From Prorocentrum cordatum (Eukaryota; Sar; Dinophyceae; Prorocentrales; Prorocentraceae), in contig CAUYUJ010014258.1 in assembly GCA_963575745.1 (NCBI GenBank), positions 1 through 64,000 on the forward strand: 64,000 bases of DNA, read 5' to 3'. Each line of letters starts with the position of its first letter. Positions within the stretch are counted from its first letter, which is position 1. The position numbers and the translations under genes are program-made. A model generated the notes under the pieces. It saw only the letters and a list, made by a program, of their open reading frames with translations. It was not told where the DNA came from and searched no databases. Shown here in pieces: positions 54,586 to 64,000 of this stretch.

Positions 54586-55395
54586 TGCTGAGTTCTCATT
54601 CCTATAGAAATGTGTTGCTGATTCTCCCTCGGTGACCTTTGTGTCTTTGAGTTGAAATGCTTCTCCTGGAGCCCGCACCTTGTCTCTATCAGGGAAAGCT
54701 TGTGGTCACCAAACTGTGCCCCCGGTTTCCGGTTTACGAATCGCGCTCTCGCGTAGGACTTTCTTACAATTTATTCAAACGCCGTGCCCTCGATGAGCAG
54801 GAATCGCGCTTTTGCTTTGGGTGATCTCACGAAATTAGTTGGCAATCTCGCTATTGGTCGAGACTTCCTCGCGATTCATGCAGGACTCACGCTTCAACAA
54901 CCCGCCTGCTCGACCTGGCCGCCAAGGCCCGCCTTCCGACCCGTCTGTTAGGGTCTACCCGCCCGATCAGCCCGTCTGGTTCTGCCACGTGTTTTCTGCT
55001 CCTGGCTTCCCTCTTGCTAATCGCTCCCGTGCTCCATCCTTCTCCCTCCCCCTTCCATCTGTCCTCTCTTCCCTTGTTTGATGGGCTGCACCAGTTTACA
55101 CGTTGCAGGTACGGAAGAGACACCCCCAGGGGTGTACGATTGAAGACGAAGAGGGCGGGCATCGACGGTTTGGGATATACGTGTTGATTGGCACGCGAGA
55201 AGGTCAGAGCGAATAGTCTTACAATCATTGTTGCTACTGCTGCTGCTGCCGTTGTTGTGATTATTGTTGTGGTGATTGTTGTTGTGGTTGTTGTTGTTGT
55301 TGTTGGGGTGGTGGTGGTGGTTGTTGTTGTCGTTGTGGTGATTGTTGTTGTTGTCGTCGTCCTTGTTGTTGTTGGTGTTGTTATTGTTGTCGTTG
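54586..55395 (+). repeat. Type b module and following (TTG)n
   Basis: Module 54586-55228 (ctgccacgtg at 54982) with fewer 43-bp units, then ttg/gtg triplets to 55395. Confidence 0.75.
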
Positions 55396-56750
55396 AGTTT
55401 TCATTTCTGAAGAAAAGTTATGGTTGACCCCCACCCCCGCCCGGCGCGCATCGTTTTTTAATCGAAGTGCCCCTCCTGGGACCCGCACCTTGTTTTCTAT
55501 CAGGGAAAAGATTGAGCGTCAAGTTGCGCCCATGGCCTCCGGTTTACAACAACAGCAACAACGGCTCCCGCCTGATACTTCCTTATAACGTATTGAGAAA
55601 TCAGGCTTCCGCTTGAGACTTCCTTGCGATTTGCTCAGGACTCAGGCGCCCGTCTGAGACTTCCTCGAAGCTTATTCAGATGCCGCTCCTCGACACTCAG
55701 GGGACCTCCTCGCGATTTACTTGGGAGTCGCGCTCCCGCTAAATACCTCCTTGCGATCCAAGCAGGATTCACGCTTCAACGACCCGCCCGCTCGACCCGC
55801 CCGTCGGGGCCTGCCCGCCCGACCAGCCCGTTAGGGACTGCAGTCGCTGCTCGCTGCCCTTCGCCCGCTTTCGATGCCCCTCGTTGCCCGTCATGGTTCC
55901 GCGGTCGCTTTCGCTTGCTGCCCTTCGTGGCCCCTTTGCTGCCCTCAGTGGCCCCGTCGCTGCTCCTTGTGGCCCCGCATTTTATGCCCTTCGTGGCCCC
56001 CGCTCGCACGCGCCCGTTGTGGCCACAATACCCATGCCCTTCATGGCCCCGCTGTCGCCCTTCGTGGCCCTCTCGCTGCCTTACGTGGCCCCTTTGCTGC
56101 CCTCAGTGGCCCCGCTGTCGCCGTTTGTGGCCCCGCATTTTATGCCCTTCGTGGCCTCCGTTCGCTGGCGCCCGTCGTGGCCCCATATGCATGCCCTTCG
56201 TGGCCCCGCAGTTGCCCTATGGCCCGCTCGATGCCTTTCTTAGCCCCAGTGCTACCCTCAGCGGCCCCGTCGCTGCCCTCTGTGGCCCCACATTAAACGC
56301 CCATCGTGGCCCCCGCTCGCTCGCACTCTTCGTAGTCTCATACGCATGCCCTTCGTGGCCCCGCTGTTGCCCTTCGCGGCCCCTTCGCTGCCCTTCGTGG
56401 CCCCTTGTGCCTTCAGTGGCACCGCTGTCGCCCTGTCTGGCCCTTTATATGTATGCCCGTCGTGACCCCCAGCCGCTCGCGCTCTTCGTAGTCCCATGCG
56501 CATGCCCTTCGTGGCCACGCTGTCGCACTTCGCGGCCACCTCGCTGCCCCTCGTGGCCCCGCTTCTGCCCTCAGTGGCCGCGTCCTTGCCCTCTGCGGCC
56601 CCATTTACGGTGGGTCTCGCGCAATCGCTCGAGACTTCCTCGGATTCATGCAGGACGCACGCTTCAGCAACCCGCCTGCTCGACCTGACCGCCTGGGTCC
56701 GCCTTCGCGACCCCTCTGTTAGGGTCTACCCGTGAGACGTCCTCATGATT
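55396..56750 (+). repeat. Type b module invaded by a GTGGCCCC minisatellite
   Basis: Starts as a type b module. From 55850 to 56615 it is replaced by words of the form cttcgtggccccgctg(t)cgccc with a period of about 20-25 bp. Module sequence (gcaggacgcacgcttcagca) resumes at 56650. The same minisatellite starts again at 63840 and runs off the window. The 354-codon frame 55624-56688 is repeat-derived. Confidence 0.8.
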
Positions 56751-57044
56751 CAGTCAAACTGGTGGACGCCCAACTACGACGACAAGGGCTCCCGTTCGAT
56801 ATTTCTTCACGATGTATTCGCAGAGGCCCTCGCCAGAAAGGCCCCCGAACTCAAGAGTGGCGATCTCGCTCGAGACGCCCTCGTGGAGGCCAAGCCGCGA
56901 CGACAAGAGCTCCCGTTCGATACTTTCTCAAGCTGTACTCCGCGAGCCCGCGGCCCTGGAGGGAAATTCAGTAGCGGCGCCAGAGGCCCACCTGCGACGA
57001 CAGAGGCTCCCGCTCGACATGCCCTCGCAATGTACTCCTACACG

Positions 57045-58435
57045 CCCTGGCCAGAGCGGCCCCCGATCCACAGAGGCCCCAGCGCGCTGCTCATTGAGGC
57101 CTTAGGACGCAGCCCACAGAAACTCCAAACACGCCCACAGGGGCCCCAGCACGCTGCCCACTGAGGCCCTCGGACATTGCCCACAGAGGCCCCAAGCGCT
57201 CCCACGGAGGTTCCAGCACGCTGCCCAAGGAGGCACTCGGACACAGCCCGCAGAGGCTCCAAACGCGCCCACAGAGGCCCCAGCCGACAGAGGCCCCAAG
57301 CGCGCCCACAGAGGCCCCAGCCGTTGCCTACTGAGGCGCCAACACAGCCCACTGAGGCCCAGAGTATGCCCCCAAGGGCCGTAGTACGCTGCCCGCAGGC
57401 CCTCCGGCACAGCCCACAGAGGCCCCAAGCGCGCCCACAGAGGCTCCAGCACGCTGCCCACGCTCCGACGCAGCCCACTGAGGCCCTCGACGCAGCCCAC
57501 GGAGGCCCCAGCCCACAGGCCCGAATCGCGCGCCCACAGAGGCCCCAGTGCGCTGCCCACTGAGGACCCCCGACGCAGCCCACTGAGGCCCCAAGCCCCA
57601 AGCGCGCCCACAGAGGCCCCAGCCCACAGAGGCGCCAAGAGCGCCCACGGAGGCCCCCGCGCGCTGCCCACTGAGGCCCCCCAACACAGCCCACAGAGGC
57701 CCCAAGCGCGCCCAGAGGCCCCAGCCCGCAGAGGCCCGAAGCGCGCCCACAGAGGCCCCAAGCGCGCCCACTGAGGTCGCCGACGCAGCCGACGGAGGCC
57801 CCAGCCCACAGAGGCCTCAAGCGCGTCCACGAAGGCCCCAGCGCGCTGCCCACGCAGGCCCCCCGACACAGCCCACTGAGGCCCCAAGCGCGCCCACAGA
57901 GGCTCCAGCCCACGGAGGCGCCAAGCGCGCCCACAGAGTCTCCCGCGCGCTGCCCACTGAGGCCCACCAACACAGCCCACAGAGGCCCCAAGCGCGCCCA
58001 CAGAAGCCCCAGCACACAGAGGCCCCAAGCGCGCTCACAGAGGCCCAAGGGCGCTGCCCGCTGAGGCGAAGGACGAAGCCCGCAAAGGCCCCAGCCCACG
58101 GAGGCCCCAAGCGTGCCCACGGAGGCCCCAGCGCGCTGCCCACTGAGGCCCCCCGACACAGCCCACAGAGGCCCCAAGCGCCCCACAGAGGCCCCAGCCC
58201 ACAGAGGCGCCAACACAGCCAGTGGAGGCCCCCGCGCTCTGCCCACTGAGGCGCTCCAACACTGCCCACCGAGGCCCCAAGCGCGCCCACAGAGGCCCCA
58301 GCCTGCAGAGGCTCCAAGCGCGCCCACAGAGGCCCCGGCGCGCTGCCCACTGAGGCCCCCGACACAGCCCACGGATGCCCCAGACCACAGAGGCCCCAAG
58401 CGCGCCCACGGAGGCTCCAGCCCCTCCCTCTTCCA
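57045..58435 (+). repeat. ~21-bp CCCACAGAGGCCCCAAGCGCG minisatellite
   Basis: About 1.4 kb of cacagaggccccaagcgcgc and cccacagaggccccagc words, unit about 21 bp or multiples. The 453-codon minus-strand frame (58399-57038) translates to GASVGALGASVGWGLCGRAW-type repeats. I regard it as a consequence of the triplet-multiple unit and not a gene. Confidence 0.9.
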
Positions 58436-58652
58436 CCCGTCCTCTCTTCCCTTGTTTTAGGGGCTGCAGTAAATGGACGTGGTAGGTAAGGAAGATGTAA
58501 CCCCAAGGGGGTACGCTCGAAGACGACGAGGGCGGGTACCGAGGTTTTGGGATATACGTATTGCTTGGTACGTGAGCAGTTAGGAACGAGCAGTCTGAAA
58601 CCAATTATTGTTGTGGTTGTTGTTGTGGTTGTGGTTGTGGTTGTGGTTGTGG

Positions 58653-58696
<44 letters not shown>

Positions 58697-58697
58697 G
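58436..58697 (+). repeat. Tail of a type b module and (TTG)n
   Basis: tgttttaggggctgcagtaa...gtaggtaaggaagatgtaacccc and gggatatacgtattg at 58452-58564, then (TTG)n from 58606. Confidence 0.75.
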
Positions 58698-59458
58698 AAC
58701 ATTATTTATTCTAAAGAATAATTATTGTTGGGCCCCCTGGTGCGCGCCCCCCCTGCGCCGCCTAGGCCGCAGCTACATTTTCATCATTTTCGTGAGGAAG
58801 CCTCAGAAAAGAGGGTGTGTACAGGATCCGGTTGTTTTGTTGTAATCCGCTTTCCCTTGCAAAAAACAATAGAAAATGACATTTCTTGTTCTAATATAAT
58901 CAAATTTCAAGAATCCCTTGCAAAAAATAAGGTAAAGTGGACATTCGCGCGCGCAAGACGAAATCCTTCCAAAACCTTAGTGTTCGTAAGCGATTTTAAC
59001 ATAAAAACATCAAAAAACCAATGGTTTTTCAACAAAAAAATGTCAAAATCTCATCCCGCGCGCTCTTGCGGATTCGTAGGAAACCCAACACTTTTTAAAC
59101 ATTTCTGTCAAACGGGCTTTTGCGAGCAACTTTTTCGAACTTCTGCAACAACGGTTGCGCACCTGCCAGGGCCATCATCCCTGTCAAATAATACCATGCG
59201 GGACACATTCGTTTTTTCTTCGCGCGCGCACGCCGTCGTCGTCGGCCGCGGGGCCCTGAATAGTAGCCACGGTCGTCCGCATGCCACGAAGTGAAGTGTC
59301 CGAACGTCATAGGGCGGGAAGCTGGGTGTGGGTGGTGGCGAAGAGTCGTTTGGAAATTTGGTAGAGCTTGAACCGGCCCCCCCACAAAGTGGGGGTATTG
59401 CCCGCCTCCTATGAAAACCCTGGCACTGGTGAGAACGGAGTGTCCCCACGTGCTAGTA

Positions 59459-59509
<51 letters not shown>

Positions 59510-60291
59510 GAACATTATTAATTCTAAAGAATAATTATTGTTGGGACCCCTGGTGCACGGCCCCCCTGCGCCGCCTAGGCCGCAGCTACATTTTCATCAT
59601 TTTCGTGAGGAAGCCTCAGGTAATTCGATGTGATCAAGATCCGGTTGTTTTGTTCCCCCCCGCTTTCCCTTGCAAAAAACACTATAAAATGACATTTCTT
59701 GTTCTAATATAATCAAATTTCAAGAATCCCTTGCAAAAAATAAGGTAAAGTGGACATTCGCGCGCGCAAGACGAAATCCTTCCAAAAGCTTAGTGTTCGG
59801 AGCGATTTTAACATAAAAACATCAAAAAACCAATGGTTTTTCAACAAAAAAATGTCAAAATCTCATCCCGCGCGCTCTTGCGGATTCGTAGGAAAACCAA
59901 CACTTTTTAAACATTTCTGTCAAACGGGCTTTTGCGAGCAACTTTTTCGAACTTCTGCGACAACGGTTGCGCACCTGCCAGGGCCATCATCCCTGTCAAA
60001 TAATACCATGCGGGACACATTCGTTTTTTCTTCGCGCGCGCACGCCGAAATCTCCAAAAACCATTGGGTTCTGTGGGTGTGTACCCCACGCCAGTGTAGT
60101 AGCCACGGTCGTCCGCACGCCACGAAGTGAAGTGTCCCAACGTCATAGGGCGGGAAGCTGGGTTTGGGTGGTCGCGAAGAGTCGTTTGGATATTTGGTAG
60201 AGCTTGTAATGCCCCCCCACGAAGTGGGGGTATTGCCAGGTGTCGTATGAAAACCCTGGCACTGGGGAGAACACCACGCGTTCGGGTAAAA
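58698..60291 (+). repeat. Type c AT-rich modules, copies 2 and 3, in tandem
   Basis: Copies at 58698-59456 and 59511-60291 separated by (TTG)n at 59458-59510. Copy 3 differs by a replacement at about 60046-60096, where gtcgtcgtcggccgcgg is replaced by sequence containing ccaaaaaccattgggtt, an inverted match to the aatggtttttcaa block upstream. Confidence 0.8.
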
Positions 60292-60293
60292 TG

Positions 60294-60325
<32 letters not shown>

Positions 60326-60340
60326 CGTTGTTGTCGTTGC

Positions 60341-60371
<31 letters not shown>

Positions 60372-61615
60372 GAGTTCTCACTTCTGAAGAAATTATATTT
60401 GATCCTTCCTCACGGGTGCATGCTGTTTTTTCTCAATCGAAGTGTGCCCCTCGACGCTCGCACCCTGTTTTTTGACTGGGAAAACCTTGGTGCTCAAACT
60501 GTGCCCCTGGCCCCTCGGACTACAACAACAACGGCTCCCGCCTGAGGCGTCCTCCAAATTTACTCAGGACCCCTGCTCTTGAGACGTCTCCACAATTTAC
60601 TCAGGATCGGTGCTCCCGCCTTTGATTTCCTCGCAATTCAGTCAGGACCCTCGCTCCCATCTGAGACTTCCTTACAATTTGCTCAGGAACGGCGCTCCCG
60701 CTTGAGACTTCCTCGCAATTGAATCAAGACTTCCTCGCAATTTAATCAAGACCCCCACTCCCGCCAGAGAACCCTTCACATGTTATTCAGGAATTGCGCT
60801 CTCGCTTGTGACTTCCATGCAATTTATTCAGAAATCGCGCTTTCGACGCGCAGGAAACACGCTGCGCCAAGGACGCCGCTACAATTTACTTAGTGATCGC
60901 GCTCTCGCCGTACTCAGGCATCCCGCTTGAATGTCCCACCCGTCCGACCCGCCCGTCAGGGGATCGCCCGCCCGTCGTGGGCTCCAGCCCGAGACTTCAT
61001 TCAGGAACGGCGCTTTCGCCTAGGACTTCCTCGAACGTTCACGCTCTTACCTTCCTGCTCCTCCTCCCTCTCCCTCCTCCCCCTCCCTCCTCCCTCCTCC
61101 CTCCTCTCCTCCCTTCTCTCTCCCTCCTCTCTTCCCTCATCCTTATGCCTCTATGCCCTATCCCCTCTCCCTCCTTTCCCTCCTCCCTTCTTCCTCCCCT
61201 CTCCTGCCTCCTCCCTCCCTCTTTCTTTCTCTCTTTCCCCTCTCTCTCTCTCTCTTTCTACCTCTCTTATCCGTCTTTCTCTCTGTGCCTCTAATCAACT
61301 GCCCCCTCTTCGCTCCTTCTCTCCTCGCGTTTTCCCTCTTCCTTCGTCCCTCCCTCTCCCTTCCTCCCACTCTCCCTCGTTCTCCCCCTCTTCTTTTTGC
61401 AGGGCACACAGCAATTCCAATATCGGGTACATGTACGCCCACGAAGGATTGTCCGCCCGTTCAGGTTTGCCCGCCTGTCCAAGCCCGCCGCCCCCCGCAA
61501 TGAGAAACAATCCCCCCAAAGGGGGTGTGATCAAAGACAAAAAGGGCGGGTATTGAGGTTGTGGGGAACTCGTTTTGAATGGCATACGGGCAGGTAAGAG
61601 CGAACAGTCTTATAA
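60372..61615 (+). repeat. Type b module, long form
   Basis: Starts ttctcacttctgaagaaattatatttgatc, has about ten 43-bp-type units (60540-61030), then a long pyrimidine tract (61045-61400) ending tctttttgcag|ggcacacagc. Closes with ggtaagagcgaacagtctta. Confidence 0.7.
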
Positions 61616-61616
61616 T

Positions 61617-61770
61617 GATTGTCGTTGTTGTTGTGGTTGTTGTTGTGGTTGTTGTGGTCGTTGTGGTTGTGGTTGTGGTTGTGGTTGTTGTTGTTGTTGT
61701 TGTAGTTGTTGTTGTTGTTGTTGTTGGTGTTGTTGTTGTTGTTGTTGTTGTGGTTGTTGTTATTGTTGTT

Positions 61771-61801
<31 letters not shown>

Positions 61802-61809
61802 TTGTTGTC

Positions 61810-61901
<92 letters not shown>
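61617..61901 (+). repeat. (TTG)n array ending in a 91-base T homopolymer
   Basis: ttg triplets from 61617 to 61808, then T at every position 61811-61901. The module sequence tcatctctgaagaa follows directly. Confidence 0.97.
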
Positions 61902-62246
61902 CATCTCTGAAGAACAGCGCTCGTTGATCCCCCCTCTGGAAAACATTGTTTTTCAAGTGCAGTGCTTCTCCTTGGGCTCGCGCATGGCTTTTTCACACCG
62001 GGAAGTGAGGTGTCACCAAACTGTGTCGTTGGCCTCCGGTCTACAATAACAACAACAGCGACAGCTTCCATTTGATATTTTGTTTTTTACTCCCCTGAAG
62101 AAAATCGCGCTCTCAAGCGGGACTTCCTCACACCTTACACAAAAATCGCGCTCTCGCGTGGGACTTCCTCGCAATTTGTTCAAACGCCGCGCCCTCGACA
62201 CTCAGGAAGCAAGCTTTCGCTATGGATTTTCTCACGATGTATTGCT
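61902..62246 (+). repeat. Type b module start
   Basis: Start block, ctacaataacaacaacagcg and 43-bp-type units; interrupted at 62247 by the composite element. Its closing half resumes at 62972. Confidence 0.7.
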
Positions 62247-62971
62247 AAGGCCTTGCGGCTGGTGCCGTCGACCCTGAAGACGACGACGACGACGAATACG
62301 AGGAGGAGGAGGAGGAGGAGGAGGAAAAGGGGGATTAAGGTGGAAGGGAGCAGTAGAGGGCGAAGGAGATGTTCCCCATGTGGGCCGAGGGATGGGCATT
62401 TGTGGGACTCTCTTAGAGACCTCTCGGGCTGTTTCGAGTTGTTCTTGCAAGCCTCATGGGCTGGCTTGGATCATCGGGAAGCGGAAGAGGCCAGAAACCC
62501 TAAATCTTTCCAAACGCATCGGAAATCAATGAATGCTGCCTCAGGGGGGCCGTCTTGGGAGTGATCCTGGATGCTTCTGGGGGCGTCTTGCACGCTTCTC
62601 GACCCGTCTGGAAGCCGTGGAGGCGTCTTGGACAGATCGTTTGGCAATTCGGGGCACTCTTGGACCTTCTGTGGGGCCTCTTAGGAGACTCTTGGCGCGT
62701 CTTGGCGATTTTTTGAGCTCTGGGACGCTCAGGGGCGGATGCGTATCTGACCCCCCCCCGGCCCCACCCCCCCTCGGCGGGGGAGGGATCAAAGGGAAGG
62801 GGCTTCCTTTCGACTTAAGTACGACGTTGCTCCAGTTTTGTTTCGCTGGCAGGCTTGAAGAGCAGGGTGCAGGGAAAGGGGACGACGGAGACGCAGGGAA
62901 AGAGGACAACGGATGCGTTGACTGAGCGCACGCCGACAGGGGGTCCACACGCCGACAGGGTCGGCGGATTT
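62247..62971 (+). repeat. Composite element with GAG array, copy 2, inserted in a type b module
   Basis: Left landmark aaggccttgcggctggtgcc at 62247, short (GAC)n and (GAG)n at 62277-62325, middle landmark atcaaagggaaggggcttcc (62786-62805), right landmark at 62946-62971. The interior (62340-62730) has cgtcttgg(a/c) words spaced irregularly and no recognisable protein. Confidence 0.75.
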
Positions 62972-64000
62972 GGGGTTCGGGCTATCGCTCGAGATTGCCT
63001 CGCGTTTCATGCAGGACGCACGCTTCAGCAACCCGCCTGCTCGACCTGGCCGCCTGGGTCCGCCTTCCCGACCCGCCTGTTAGGGTCTACCCGCCTGATC
63101 TGTCCGTCTGATTCTGCCACGTGTTTTCTGCTCCTAGCCCCCCTCCTGCTCTTGTCTTTTGTGCTCCATCCTTCTCCATCCTCCTTGTGCATTCCTGACA
63201 TCCGTCCTTCCTTCCTCTGCCTTAGGGGCTGCACGACATGCACGCTGCAGATAAGAGAGATATGCCCCAAATGGGGGTTATGATCGGGGACGAAGAGGAC
63301 GGTACCGAGGGCTCGGGGTATACGTGTTGAGTGGCACACGAGCAAATCAAATACAAGCGAACTGTCTTAAAACGATGGTTGATTATTGAATATTTTTTAT
63401 TGTTTATCCCCCCCCTCCGGTGACCACTGTGTTTTTCAATTGAAGTGCTTCCACCAGGGCTCGCACATGGTTTGTTGTATCAGGGGAAGTCACTAGGCTC
63501 AAACTGCGTCGTTAGCCCCCCCGGATTACAACAACAACGGCTCCCGCCTGGGACTTCCCCACAATTTAACCAGGACCCCCGCTCCCGCCTGAGACTTCCT
63601 CGCATTTTACACAGGAATCGCGCTCTCGCTAAGGACTCCTTCGCAGCAGTAATGCAGGAATCGCTTGCTTCGCGCTCTGGAGTCGCGCTCTCGCTGGAGA
63701 CTCGCTTGCAATTTATTCAAGATTCGCGCCCTGACGTTGGAATTCCCCGCAATGTACTCAAGCGCCGCGTTACCGACACTCAGGCACCCAGGAGTCGCGC
63801 TCACGCTCAGGATTCCCTCACAGCTTATTTAGGAGTCGGGATCTCGCTGCCCTTCGTGGCCCCGTTGCAGCCCTTCGTGGCCCCCCTCGCTGGCCGTCGT
63901 GGCCCCGTTGCTGCCCTCGGCGGCCCCCTCGCTGCCCGTCGCGGACCCGTTGCAGCCCTTCGTTGCTCCCTCGCTGCCCGTCGTGGCTCCGTTGCTGCCC
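62972..64000 (+). repeat. Rest of the type b module and start of the next
   Basis: gcaggacgcacgcttcagca (63010), ctgccacgtg (63114), ttaggggctgcacgacatgc (63222), gataagagagatatg (63249). A new module starts near 63395 with 43-bp-type units to 63835, then the GTGGCCCC minisatellite to the window end. Confidence 0.75.

Larger units (their letters stand above)
47760..64000 (+). repeat. Higher-order modular array punctuated by (TTG)n tracts
   Basis: About 16 kb made of modules separated by (TTG)n. Almost every module starts just after a TTG tract with a version of taaagaataattattgttgg followed by accccc. Three module types are seen: type a (48184-48989, 49028-50104), type b (50169-50904, 50936-51655, 52734-53420, 53448-54175, 54586-55228, 55396-56750, 60372-61615, 61902 onward, 63395 onward) and type c, AT-rich (51791-52556, 58698-59456, 59511-60291). 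Open frames in it are short or microsatellite-derived. Confidence 0.85.

Noticed and set aside
57038-58399. 453-residue minus-strand protein
   Set aside because: It is a translation of a ~21-bp minisatellite; a unit divisible by three keeps the frame open. No non-repetitive part or domain.
59095-59449. Conserved small protein in the AT-rich modules
   Set aside because: Similar 70-110 codon frames appear in all three copies only because the DNA is nearly identical; they lack a stable start, and differ in length after small indels.

Overview
This window reads as nuclear DNA of a dinoflagellate. I recognise no intact host gene. It is a mosaic of decayed retrotransposons, very long microsatellites and several layers of tandem repeat. 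Three observations suggest a dinoflagellate: (i) the Gag-, reverse transcriptase- and methyltransferase-like protein blocks resemble those common in Symbiodiniaceae and related genomes; (ii) a short sequence at 30981-31002 closely resembles the dinoflagellate spliced leader; (iii) the coding-like segments have extreme GC-ending codon use beside kilobase-scale trinucleotide and tetranucleotide repeats. The family assignments are from memory of motifs; no search was run.

Layout. 1-2.8 kb: GC-rich short repeats, a 12-13 copy 90-bp tandem repeat (711-1867), a hairpin and a (ACG)n array. 2.8-7.0 kb: a broken Ty1/copia-like Gag-Pol on the minus strand (gag, an RF-type protease-region block, a WIAPPCT block, DDE integrase), without a recognisable reverse transcriptase. 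7.1-9.7 kb: GC-rich DNA, a TA hairpin, a stray inverted copy of the 90-bp repeat and 1 kb of (ATG)n. 10.2-14.8 kb: a badly decayed non-LTR (LINE-type) element on the plus strand. 14.9-23.6 kb: an almost complete tyrosine-recombinase retrotransposon (DIRS/PAT/Ngaro order) set inside a TATG-type microsatellite, with a full A1-ORFs-B1-A2-B2 split direct repeat structure. 23.6-31 kb: non-coding DNA, a ~43-bp minisatellite and GTAT arrays. 31-38 kb: a second LINE-type element with a spliced-leader-like 5' end and a reverse transcriptase whose catalytic motifs survive.

38.7-47.7 kb holds composite repeats: an ~82-bp repeat linked to CTC/GAG arrays, CCTAGG-rich DNA and about 1 kb of (GAG)n. From 47.76 kb to the end the DNA is one modular array: modules of about 0.65-1.1 kb, of at least three sequence types, each starting with a shared AT-rich motif and separated from the next by a (TTG)n tract. 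Many modules carry 43-bp subrepeats and a small exon-like piece flanked by splice-site-like sequence.

The three retroelements together supply examples of the main retrotransposition strategies (integrase, endonuclease-primed, tyrosine recombinase). All show frameshifts, stop codons or lost catalytic residues, so I infer none is autonomous now. The 134-bp B repeats of the tyrosine-recombinase element differ at only four positions, which suggests that insertion is relatively young.
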